Shown here in pieces: positions 56,879-64,000 of a stretch of 64,000 nucleotides of DNA (position 1 is the first letter of the stretch; every line of letters starts with the position of its first letter). Made by a program: the position numbers and the translations under genes. This stretch comes from Sphaerochaeta halotolerans. Lineage in GTDB: Bacteria > Spirochaetota > Spirochaetia > Sphaerochaetales > Sphaerochaetaceae. The stretch spans positions 116,921-180,920 of the forward strand of contig NZ_QUWK01000008.1 in the NCBI RefSeq assembly GCF_003429665.1. Direction: 5' to 3'. The notes below the pieces were generated by a model. The model worked only from the letters and a program-made list of their open reading frames with translations, had not been told where the DNA came from and ran no database searches.

Positions 56879-57969
56879 GCCCTTGCCTCCTTCTGCTTCT
56901 TTCTAAACGCTCTGGTGTCACCAAATTTACGAGGTATGATATATCTGTCTATCATCGGCGTGAAGATATTCATCAAAAGAATGGATACAGAGACAGCCTC
57001 AGGCATACTGCCGAAATATCTGAATAGGAAGGTAAAGAACCCGCATCCAAGGGCAAACACGATTTGGCCTTTGTGGCTGATTGGACTGGTAACATAATCG
57101 GTGGCCATGAAAATGGCTCCGAGCATCAGCCCGCCACTAAAGATTGAAGAGAGGAAACTTCCTCCAAACATTCCCAGGCCAGAAGGAATTCCACCAAATA
57201 TCCAGCTCAATATTGCGGTAGAGAGAAGATACGTTACCGGAATATGCCAAGTAATGATCTTTCTTGCCAGCAGATAGAGGCCACCAATAAGCAAAGCCAG
57301 TGCACTCACCTCTCCGATACACCCGGCAACATTGCCAAGGAAGGTATCAATGGTAAAAGCTGATATGCCGGTCATGGCTGAAAGATTCTGTGCCAGGTCG
57401 GTCGCAGGATAACCCATTGATGAGAGCAATGAACTGCCATCAAAACCCAATGTTCCCCCTGAAACGGCAGTTTTGCTCAATGAGAGAGGGGTTGCCGAAG
57501 CAAGTGCATCAGGAAGTGCCGAAGCAAGCGTTCGGGGAGCAACATAGCTGCTCATCGGTGTCGTAAACGAGAAGAAAACGAACACACGACCTGCGAGGGC
57601 AGGATTTGCCCAGTTGGCACCAAGTCCACCAAAGACCCATTTTGCCACAAAAATGGCAAAGACACTGGCAAGGAACGGGATGAACAAGGGCACCGAAGGA
57701 CTCATGTTCATTCCAACCAACAATCCGGTTAAAAACGCTGAACCATCCCACAGGGTATATTCCTTGTACAACTTGCCAAGCAGGTACTCACTCAACAATG
57801 CTGTGAGAATGGACACCCCAAGCACTAAAAGCGACCTGAAGCCAAATACATACACACCCCAAAGAGAAGCAGGTGCAAGCGCGAGTGAAACACTCCACAT
57901 AATGGATGCGGTATCCGCCTTCGCATGGAGATGCGGCGAAGAGGAAACCGTCAAGGTAGGTTTATTCAT
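56875..57969 (-). CDS. rnfD: Rnf complex subunit RnfD
   Basis: 364 residues, about ten membrane helices (NqrB/RnfD family). The covalent FMN site appears as DALASATPLS near residue 162. The frame is open further upstream inside rnfC, but ATG at 57969 overlaps the rnfC stop (ATGA) and begins MNKPTLTVSSSPH, the family start. Confidence 0.94.
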   Translation of the reverse strand: MNKPTLTVSSSPHLHAKADTASIMWSVSLALAPASLWGVYVFGFRSLLVLGVSILTALLSEYLLGKLYKEYTLWDGSAFLTGLLVGMNMSPSVPLFIPFLASVFAIFVAKWVFGGLGANWANPALAGRVFVFFSFTTPMSSYVAPRTLASALPDALASATPLSLSKTAVSGGTLGFDGSSLLSSMGYPATDLAQNLSAMTGISAFTIDTFLGNVAGCIGEVSALALLIGGLYLLARKIITWHIPVTYLLSTAILSWIFGGIPSGLGMFGGSFLSSIFSGGLMLGAIFMATDYVTSPISHKGQIVFALGCGFFTFLFRYFGSMPEAVSVSILLMNIFTPMIDRYIIPRKFGDTRAFRKKQKEARA

Positions 57970-59276
57970 TTCTTCTTTCTCCCCAATTTCTTTCCAGTCT
58001 TCATCGTATGCACCAGCGGAAGATGTGCAGGACAGACATAGGCACAACACCCACACTCCTTGCAATCCATCAACGAGGTATTCATTGCTTCCTCATACTC
58101 GCCATTGGAGATATAGCGATACAGCTTTGCAGGCATCAGAGCGATCGGGCAAGCAGCCACACAACGACCGCAATTGAGACAAGCAGTCGAACGATATTTC
58201 TTTTGCGCACCGAGGGCAAGCAGACCACTGGATCCCTTGGTCATTGGTGTTTCAGTATCAAAGAAAGAGAAGCCCATCATGGGCCCCCCACTGATCAGCT
58301 TCTCCGGTTCCTTGGAGAAGCCTCCACAGAAATCGAGCAGGTCACTCATCTTTGTTCCTACCGGGGCAAGAACATTCTTTGGGTTGGCGATACACTCACC
58401 AGTTACACTGATAACCCGTTCATAGAGGCTCTTCTTCAATACAATTGCTTCATAAATGGCATTACACGTACCGATATTCGACACTACTGCACCTACATCC
58501 AGGGGAAGCTTGCCTGAAGGAATCTCGCGGTTTAGGATGGCCTTGAGCAACTGCTTCTCATCGCCTTGGGGATACTTCATTTTGAGCCCGACAATCTCAA
58601 TGGGATATCCTTTCTCTTTGACTATCTCCTTGAGATGGTCAATGCAATCGGGTTTGTTCATCTCGACACCAACGATAACTCGTTCAGCCTTGACAATCTT
58701 GGCAACAATCATGGCGCCTTCAAGGGCTTGTTCGCCTTTCTCCAACATGATTCTATAGTCAGCTGTAAGATACGGTTCACATTCAACCCCATTGACCACG
58801 AAACTATCGACTTTCTTGTCTTTCGGAATGGAGAACTTTACATGGGCCGGGAATGTCGCTCCTCCCATACCAACGATGCCCATATCCTTGATACTGCTGA
58901 GCAACTCGCTCCCATCAAGACTTTGCCAATCCACTGTTTCTTCAGGATCAGCGGGTTGCACCTCATCGGGGACAATAACAAAAGCGTCACACTGGACGCT
59001 GTTTGCAAGGGTAACCTTGCGTATTTCCTTGATGCTTCCCGAGACTGGAGAGTGAACATCACTACTGATAAAACCTGAAGCTTCCCCAATCTTTTCGCCT
59101 TTCATTACAGTATCCCCTTTTGCTTTCAGTGCTTTAGCAGGGGCTCCAAGATGCTGGGACAAAGCAACAATCAGTTCCGAAGGCATGGGTAATCGTTCAA
59201 TTGCCGCTGAGCGACTGTATACCTTTCTATCGTCTGGATGCACACCACCCTTGCTGAACGTAGGTATTCTTTGCAT
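57966..59276 (-). CDS. rnfC: Rnf complex subunit RnfC
   Basis: 436 residues. GGVHPDDRK near the N-terminus, the NAD/FMN-binding segment GMGGATFPAHVK, and two C-terminal 4Fe-4S clusters (CLNCGRCVAACPIALMP; CKECGCCAYVCPAHLP). It is the cytosolic NADH-reactive subunit. ATG at 59276 with AAGGAG. The operon order CDGEAB is that of anaerobic Na+ or H+ translocating Rnf; which ion cannot be told here. Confidence 0.95.
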   Translation of the reverse strand: MQRIPTFSKGGVHPDDRKVYSRSAAIERLPMPSELIVALSQHLGAPAKALKAKGDTVMKGEKIGEASGFISSDVHSPVSGSIKEIRKVTLANSVQCDAFVIVPDEVQPADPEETVDWQSLDGSELLSSIKDMGIVGMGGATFPAHVKFSIPKDKKVDSFVVNGVECEPYLTADYRIMLEKGEQALEGAMIVAKIVKAERVIVGVEMNKPDCIDHLKEIVKEKGYPIEIVGLKMKYPQGDEKQLLKAILNREIPSGKLPLDVGAVVSNIGTCNAIYEAIVLKKSLYERVISVTGECIANPKNVLAPVGTKMSDLLDFCGGFSKEPEKLISGGPMMGFSFFDTETPMTKGSSGLLALGAQKKYRSTACLNCGRCVAACPIALMPAKLYRYISNGEYEEAMNTSLMDCKECGCCAYVCPAHLPLVHTMKTGKKLGRKKK

Positions 59277-59320
59277 GCATAACGCTCCTTCATGTAGGTG
59301 ATTAATAGTACAGAATGCAT

Positions 59321-59349
59321 ATTTTAACAAATGCTGTTCTATTGTACAA
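59321..59349 (-). promoter_or_regulatory. Promoter of the rnf operon
   Basis: Minus strand TTGTAC (59349-59344), 17-nt spacer, TAAAAT (59326-59321), about 45 nt before rnfC. An overlapping alternative is TTGTTA, 17 nt, TATTAA, slightly nearer the gene. Confidence 0.6.
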
Positions 59350-59362
59350 GAAATTCGGTATA

Positions 59363-60235
59363 ATGAAAACCATGAATCGAGTATTTAAATATGCGTTCTG
59401 GAAATTAAAGGGCATTAAAGTATATGCTTTGGTCGGCAAGAGCGGGACAGGAAAAAGCTTCCGTTCCAAACTGATAGCCCAGAAATTTCGTATAGATCTA
59501 ATCATAGACGATGGTCTCCTTATTGGTGGGAATCGCATCATTGCTGGTAAATCTGCCAAGCGTGAAGATAACATGCTTTCCGCTGTCAAGACTGCTGTCT
59601 TCGATGATTCGGAACACCAGAGGGAAGTAAAACAAGCACTCAGCAAACAGAAATATCATAGGATCCTCATTATTGGAACCAGTGAGAAAATGGTGTATAA
59701 AATTGCTGCCCGTCTTAATCTTCCCCAACCTGAAAAATTGATGCGTATCGAGGATATTGCAACGAAGGAACAGATTGACACTGCCATGCGTATCCGCTAC
59801 AGCGAAGGGAAACATGTAATACCTGTTCCTTCCATTGAAATCACCCGTAACTATCCACAGATTGTATATGACACGATGCGCGTATTCTTCAAACATAAAA
59901 GACAAGTTCCCTTTCAACGCAGGAATGTCAGCTTTGAGAAAACCATCGTACGTCCTGAATTCAGCAAATACGGCAAGACCACGGTGAGTGAAGCCGCATT
60001 GACGCAGATGGTCGCTCACTGTCTTGATGAGTTTGACAGTCAGATAAAAGTAAAACGGGTGCAGGTGCAGATAAAGGCAGAAGGCTATGCTCTCACGGTC
60101 AAGCTACGTGTACCGATGCAACACCAAATAGCCACTACCCTTGGGGAGCTTCAGGAATACATAGCAGACAGCCTTGAAAAATACGGAGGCATCTTCGTAT
60201 CGAGTGTAAATATAGAGATTGAGGAATGGGGTTAG
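59363..60235 (+). CDS. P-loop protein with C-terminal Asp23/Gls24-like domain
   Basis: About 290 residues. Walker A VGKSGTGKSFRSK near residue 24, a short Walker-B-like hydrophobic run RIDLIIDDG, and a C-terminal domain (about 205-290: VSEAALTQMVAHCLDEFDS; LQEYIADSLEKYGG; VNIEIEEW) resembling Asp23/Gls24 envelope-stress proteins. I know no named family for this pairing. No good ribosome-binding site is seen; ATG 59363 or 59372. It lies divergent from rnf, with stop interlocking that of the next gene (TTAG). Confidence 0.68.
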   Translation: MKTMNRVFKYAFWKLKGIKVYALVGKSGTGKSFRSKLIAQKFRIDLIIDDGLLIGGNRIIAGKSAKREDNMLSAVKTAVFDDSEHQREVKQALSKQKYHRILIIGTSEKMVYKIAARLNLPQPEKLMRIEDIATKEQIDTAMRIRYSEGKHVIPVPSIEITRNYPQIVYDTMRVFFKHKRQVPFQRRNVSFEKTIVRPEFSKYGKTTVSEAALTQMVAHCLDEFDSQIKVKRVQVQIKAEGYALTVKLRVPMQHQIATTLGELQEYIADSLEKYGGIFVSSVNIEIEEWG

Positions 60236-61494
60236 AGGTCATGTGCCTCTGCACTGCTTCTCGGCTGATTGTTGGTTTCTCCCCCACCTTTTTGGGTGGG
60301 TGTTCCTTTTTTGGGACCCCTACGGTTGTTCCTTCTGCGTGAGCCGGCTTGTACCTCCCCTGCAACCTCAGCCCTCCCCTTTCTCTTTGGGTTGGGCTTC
60401 CTTCGTTGGGGAACCCGATTCGCCGGTCTGCGCATTCTGACACAGTTTCGTGGGGTCTTGAACCCACGCTCCGTCAGTAAACGCTCACTGGCCAACTCAA
60501 TATCATAATTGGAAGGGGTCATTGGACTGATCAAAACCTTGATCTGCCGGAATGTCTCCTTGAATCGTTCATCGGGACTCAAATGATCATCAGCAAAGAT
60601 GACCAATGGGTCCACCAACGCCTTGATCATATCAGCGAGTTCAACCTCATCACTCTTCCCCTGCTTTGCAAGCATGACCTTTTTATCCAGTTCCTCCAGA
60701 CTCTTCTGAACTTGGGGAAAATTGCAATAGACGGAAAAAGCAGGAAGCATGAATACGAGAAGCTTGTATCGATTCAATTCATTGAAGATCTTAACACTAT
60801 AGCCGCTTGCGAGGATCTTGTTTACCTCCTCAGTCAAACGGCTGGTGGACACCCGTGAGAGCTCCCCCGAATGCTTTCGGATTGCTACACGAATATTCCA
60901 ACGAAGCGTAAAACCGGTGATAGATGCATATTTGATAGCCCTGATCATACGAACAGGATCCTCATTGAAGGTCTCATCCAAGGGAATGATAGAACTGATG
61001 CGCTTTTTCTTGAAATCCTCCATGGCATTGTTGAAATCTAACAATTGTCCGTTGGTAGGGTCATAGTACAGGCTATTGACCGAGAAATCACGGCGTTTGG
61101 CATCTTGGTCTATGGAACCGAATACGTTGTTGTTCCCTTCCATAGCTTCTTCACCGCTCCTGAAGGTGGAAACCTCCAGCACCTTGTCCTTAAACACAAG
61201 ATGTACCAACTTGAAACGCTTCCCGATAATCCTGGCATTCCAAAACAGACGTTGAATCTGGCGTGGGGAAGCACTGGTTGCCAGATCAAAATCCTTGGGG
61301 GTGTTTCCCAGCAACAAGTCCCTGACAGCTCCCCCTACCAAATAGGCTTCAGCACCGGAGTTTTGCAGTTTTCGGATAGCCCAGAGGGCATCACGATCGA
61401 TTAAATGATTAGGTATTTTGTGTTCGTTTTGGGTGTAAATATTCGCAATAGGTAGCGTTTTCCCATGTTCGTCTTGTTTGTATCGTATCAGCAT
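60232..61494 (-). CDS. pcnB: Poly(A) polymerase / CCA-adding family nucleotidyltransferase
   Basis: 420 residues. Class II nucleotidyltransferase: AYLVGGAVRDLLLGNTPKDFDLATSA with the G-G, RD and DxD motifs; RRDFSVNSLYYD and EDPVRMIRAIKYA follow. The extended, very basic C-terminal tail (about 355-420, Arg/Lys/Asn/Gly-rich) is as in PcnB poly(A) polymerases. Because local tRNAs lack encoded CCA, a CCA-adding role is also possible and I cannot separate the two from sequence. Interlocks with the P-loop gene by 4 nt. Confidence 0.83.
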   Translation of the reverse strand: MLIRYKQDEHGKTLPIANIYTQNEHKIPNHLIDRDALWAIRKLQNSGAEAYLVGGAVRDLLLGNTPKDFDLATSASPRQIQRLFWNARIIGKRFKLVHLVFKDKVLEVSTFRSGEEAMEGNNNVFGSIDQDAKRRDFSVNSLYYDPTNGQLLDFNNAMEDFKKKRISSIIPLDETFNEDPVRMIRAIKYASITGFTLRWNIRVAIRKHSGELSRVSTSRLTEEVNKILASGYSVKIFNELNRYKLLVFMLPAFSVYCNFPQVQKSLEELDKKVMLAKQGKSDEVELADMIKALVDPLVIFADDHLSPDERFKETFRQIKVLISPMTPSNYDIELASERLLTERGFKTPRNCVRMRRPANRVPQRRKPNPKRKGRAEVAGEVQAGSRRRNNRRGPKKGTPTQKGGGETNNQPRSSAEAHDL

Positions 61495-61611
61495 ATCGCT
61501 CTCATAGAAGTATTAGGGTGTGGAAAGAACCGCATATTGCAGTGCACAAGCGATTCGTTATACACTCTTTGTACACCATCCACACCAAAAACACAACAGG
61601 AGTATGAATCA

Positions 61612-62976
61612 ATGAGCAAGGAAACGAAGGCAAAGAGCATTATAGAACCACGGGTTCTCAAAGGCTTCAGAGACTTTTTGCCCTCCATGGAAATTCCGAA
61701 GAAAGCAATCACCAACAACCTTGAGAAACACTTCAGGTCCTATGGATTTGTTCCCATCGATACTCCTATCCTTGAATATACTGAAGTCCTTCTTGGAAAA
61801 GGTGGTGGGGAGACCGACAAACAGATCTTCCATTTCAAGGACAATGGGGAGAGGGATGTTGCCCTTCGCTTCGACTTGACCGTTCCATTCGCCCGATTCC
61901 TTGCCCAACACCAGAGTGAACTCTCCCTTCCCTTCAAGCGTTTCCATATAGATAAGGTTTGGAGAGGAGAAAATCCCCAGAAAGGCCGGTACCGTGAATT
62001 CACCCAGTGTGACTTTGACATTGTCGGAGTGGACAATGCTGAGGCTGACTTTGAAATCCTTTCCATGATGGATAGTTCCTTCTCGGTCATGGGTGTGCAG
62101 AATTACCAATTCTGCATAGCACACCGAGGACTGTTCAACACCTTTCTCGCTCACCTTGGATTGCTTGAAATGAGCGTTGAGATTCTCAGGACGGTGGACA
62201 AACTGAGAAAAATTGGAAAAGAGGAAGTACAAAAGCTCTTGCATGAGCTCACTGGAGAGGGAGAGAAAGCCAATGCCATCCTGCAGTACATCAGCAAAGA
62301 GGATGAAAAGGAGCCATTCCTTACCACCCTGGACAGACTTACTGCCCTCGCAGGTGGAGAAAATCCCCACAGTGAACGAATGAGAACCATTTACTCATAT
62401 CTGCATGAGGCTGGGATTGAGGAACACTTCACCTTCGACCCCTCGATCACACGGGGATTGGACTACTACACTGGGATTGTGTACGAAACGTTCCTTACCG
62501 AACTACCCCATTTCGGTTCGGTATGCAGTGGAGGCAGATACAACGATCTGGCTGGTCTTTATACCAAGGAAGAACTTCCTGGAGTTGGAAGTTCTATCGG
62601 CTTGGATCGTTTGCTTGCAGCTCTCGAGGAGCTGGGCAGCCCCATCGTATCATCAGCAAGCTCTGCTGATGTGGCAATTTTCAATACCGATGTGAAGCAT
62701 TTTTCTCACTATGATCGTATCGCCCGAGTCATGCGAAAGGATGGTCTGAGGGTGGCCATCTATCTACTCAACAAGAAAATAGGAGTCCAATACAAGTGGG
62801 CTGAAACCAATGCAATACCGTTCGCTGTCCTACTCTCAGAGGATGATGTACTCTCCTCCACCCTTACCGTGAAAAACCTGAGGACTAGAGAGGTGCATAA
62901 TGCTCTCTCTATAGAGGCGGCAATTGCTCTTATAAGAAAGAGCACGAGAAGACTCACGACTTTAGGCGGGAGATGA
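61612..62976 (+). CDS. hisS: Histidine-tRNA ligase
   Basis: 454 residues. Class II aminoacyl-tRNA synthetase: motif 1 near 20-60, motif 2 FKRFHIDKVWRGENPQKGRYREFTQCDFD, HisA motif RGLDYYTGIVYE, motif 3 SIGLDRLLAALEE. The C-terminal anticodon-binding domain follows. ATG 61612 has AGGAG upstream; the open frame before it is unused. The last nine codons (RRLTTLGGR) lie in the left-end hairpin of the adjacent IS element, so the native C-terminus may have been replaced. Confidence 0.95.
   Translation: MSKETKAKSIIEPRVLKGFRDFLPSMEIPKKAITNNLEKHFRSYGFVPIDTPILEYTEVLLGKGGGETDKQIFHFKDNGERDVALRFDLTVPFARFLAQHQSELSLPFKRFHIDKVWRGENPQKGRYREFTQCDFDIVGVDNAEADFEILSMMDSSFSVMGVQNYQFCIAHRGLFNTFLAHLGLLEMSVEILRTVDKLRKIGKEEVQKLLHELTGEGEKANAILQYISKEDEKEPFLTTLDRLTALAGGENPHSERMRTIYSYLHEAGIEEHFTFDPSITRGLDYYTGIVYETFLTELPHFGSVCSGGRYNDLAGLYTKEELPGVGSSIGLDRLLAALEELGSPIVSSASSADVAIFNTDVKHFSHYDRIARVMRKDGLRVAIYLLNKKIGVQYKWAETNAIPFAVLLSEDDVLSSTLTVKNLRTREVHNALSIEAAIALIRKSTRRLTTLGGR
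62953..62972 (+). repeat. Likely left-end hairpin of the IS605-type element
   Basis: CTC-A-CG, loop ACTTTAGG, CG-G-GAG: an imperfect stem with one mismatched pair in the arm, as in the hairpins TnpA binds. The CGACTTTAG core resembles the hairpin often written CCCACGACTTTAGTCGTGGG in this family. It lies within the last hisS codons. Confidence 0.5.
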
Positions 62977-62982
62977 TAGTGC

Positions 62983-63357
62983 TCATACGTTTTTCTGATT
63001 GGCAATAAAATTGCTAACAGTATCAGATGAGACCGCTCCCACACTGCCAATGTAATAGGAACGGGCCCAGAGTGTTGGCAGTCTGCTCCTCAACCACCTC
63101 CGCCTCTGCCTCAATGTTCTGGAAGTGAACCCTTTGAGCTGGTTGACCACGAACTGCGGAGCATATGCGGGGGTCGAGGATACGGACAGGTGAAGATGGT
63201 CCGGCATGGTCTCCAGCTCCCTTGCCTTTTCCAAGAGCAATGTCTTAACCTCATCCTCGATTCCAGCCAGTACGGGCCTTCGGTATTTGGGACAGAAGAC
63301 TATGTGGTAGGAGAGGGAATACACGGCATGAAAACTTGTGTATCTGTCTTTCGTCAT
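62983..63357 (-). CDS. tnpA: IS200/IS605 TnpA transposase, probably inactive
   Basis: 124 residues. Y1 HUH transposase: YHIVFCPKYRRPVLAG is the family signature, HLH at 54-56 is the metal-binding HUH. At the catalytic tyrosine position (VKQYIENQ in IS608) this protein reads VSNFIANQ, so Tyr is Phe 117, and it is also several residues short between the signature and HUH. It is likely unable to cut DNA. ATG at 63357; the frame continues upstream. Confidence 0.85.
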   Translation of the reverse strand: MTKDRYTSFHAVYSLSYHIVFCPKYRRPVLAGIEDEVKTLLLEKARELETMPDHLHLSVSSTPAYAPQFVVNQLKGFTSRTLRQRRRWLRSRLPTLWARSYYIGSVGAVSSDTVSNFIANQKNV

Positions 63358-63402
63358 ACTTGTAAAATAGCATCGAATGACATATGATTGCAATAGAAAT
63401 AA

Positions 63403-64000
63403 ATGTTGAAGACCTATTCCTATCGCCTATATCCCGAAGCGTCTCAGATTCAGTGTCTGTCCAGGACATTCGGCAGTGTGCGCTTTGTTTACAACAAGCT
63501 TCTGGAGATGAGGATCAAGGCCTACCGGAGGAGAAGGGAGTCCCTCTCCTGCTTCGAATGCAACAAGAGAATCAAAAGTATTCTCAAGAAAGCCTACCCC
63601 TGGCTTGGCGAGGTCAACTCCCAGGCCCTGCAGATGGCATCGAGGAATCTGGACACCGCTTACAAGAATTTCTTCCAAAGAAAGGAAGCGGGCTTTCCAA
63701 GGTTCAGGAAACGAAGCGGACGCCAGAGTTTCCAATGTCCCCAGAACTGCAAGGTTGATTTCCAGAAGCAGGAGCTGTATGTCCCCAAGGTCGGTTGGGT
63801 ACCCTGTGTATTCCATAGAAGGTTCAAAGGGGAAATCAAGACGGTCACCATTGTCAAGGAACCAAGTGGAAAGTACTTTGCCAAGGTTCTGGTGGAAACC
63901 ACAGCAGTCCCATATCCGGTCGAAAAACCCATACTGAGGGAAACCACAGTCGGTATCGACCTTGGCATCAAGACCCTGGCCGTATGTTCCAACGGCATGG
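63403..64000 (+). CDS. tnpB: TnpB RNA-guided nuclease, N-terminal part (cut by window edge)
   Basis: 199 codons are open to the end of the window. It starts MLKTYSYRLYPEASQIQ and contains the conserved N-terminal region with GFPRFRKRSGRQSF, then TVGIDLGIKTLAVCSNG, the RuvC-I motif with its catalytic Asp. The zinc finger and RuvC-II/III lie beyond the window. TnpB cuts DNA guided by an RNA from the element's right end and is not needed for transposition itself. ATG at 63403 lies 45 nt from the divergent tnpA start. Confidence 0.9.
   Translation, partial: MLKTYSYRLYPEASQIQCLSRTFGSVRFVYNKLLEMRIKAYRRRRESLSCFECNKRIKSILKKAYPWLGEVNSQALQMASRNLDTAYKNFFQRKEAGFPRFRKRSGRQSFQCPQNCKVDFQKQELYVPKVGWVPCVFHRRFKGEIKTVTIVKEPSGKYFAKVLVETTAVPYPVEKPILRETTVGIDLGIKTLAVCSNGM

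Larger units (their letters stand above)
62953..64000. mobile_element. IS200/IS605-family element, IS605 arrangement (right end outside window)
   Basis: Divergent tnpA (minus) and tnpB (plus) with a foldback hairpin left of tnpA. These elements move as single strands by TnpA at subterminal hairpins, without terminal inverted repeats. It sits directly against hisS. Right end and the omega-RNA region are beyond 64000. Confidence 0.85.

Noticed and set aside
1..64000. CRISPR arrays, prophage, toxin-antitoxin or defence island
   Set aside because: No regularly spaced repeats, phage structural genes or recognisable toxin-antitoxin pair were seen; TnpB is the only nuclease of that kind.

Overview
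The window is 64 kb of a spirochaete chromosome, most like the genus Sphaerochaeta. This rests on gene content and is an inference. It encodes a GreA-type factor fused to a very long helical N-terminal region (a spirochaete trait), an S4 protein of the zinc-free spirochaete type, many exported lipoproteins, a complete Rnf complex and an IS605-type element, at moderate GC. It is mostly core chromosome. Genes are tightly packed, with frequent 4-nt start/stop overlaps and several convergent pairs whose stop codons interlock.

Layout. 1-3816: LptF/LptG-type permeases, tgt and murJ. 3817-4453: a gap holding a decayed transposase fragment. 4454-7174: the GreA fusion on the minus strand. 7402-16023: a long plus-strand run of rpe-dtd, recA, scpA-scpB-rluB-cmk-rpsA, a membrane-anchored TPR protein and an AT-rich lipoprotein. 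16226-21031 (minus): an unknown membrane protein behind a perfect inverted repeat, glmS, and a YtrA-type GntR/ABC operon with a repeat-containing promoter. 21135-22634 (plus): mazG and a GntR-RCK_C regulator built like the c-di-AMP receptor BusR. 22623-31552 (minus): fused radical SAM/DUF2344 protein, lipoprotein, rnpB (RNase P RNA), zinc-ribbon protein, rpoD, dnaG, YkgJ-like protein and tRNA-Tyr. 31553-33695: transposase-like debris, an exported protein, tRNA-Thr and rpsD.

33751-39155 is a minus-strand operon, tctC-tctB-tctA-aroA-lacI. It joins a tripartite tricarboxylate-type transporter to an EPSP synthase family enzyme and a LacI regulator. Upstream lie aroH, a small membrane protein and thiN. 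40827-45066 holds DUF1015, YrdC-like, FtsB-like and degenerate-GGDEF genes and rnz. 45093-54287 (minus) is a run of a degenerate GH57 protein, prfB with a programmed frameshift, a PEGA protein, ftsY, an exported repeat protein and a Lol/MacB-type exporter with two FtsX-like permeases. 54291-59276 is rnfCDGEAB, which couples ferredoxin oxidation to NAD reduction and an ion gradient. 59363-62976 holds a P-loop/Asp23-like protein, a PcnB-type nucleotidyltransferase and hisS. The window ends in an IS605-type element (divergent tnpA and tnpB). Its left-end hairpin appears to supply the last codons of hisS, and its TnpA has Phe at the position of the catalytic Tyr.

I see no large defence island, prophage or CRISPR array. 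The best leads are the BusR-like regulator, the immobilised IS605 element at hisS, the transporter/aroA/LacI operon, the catalytically stripped GH57 and GGDEF proteins, and the P-loop/Asp23-like fusion.
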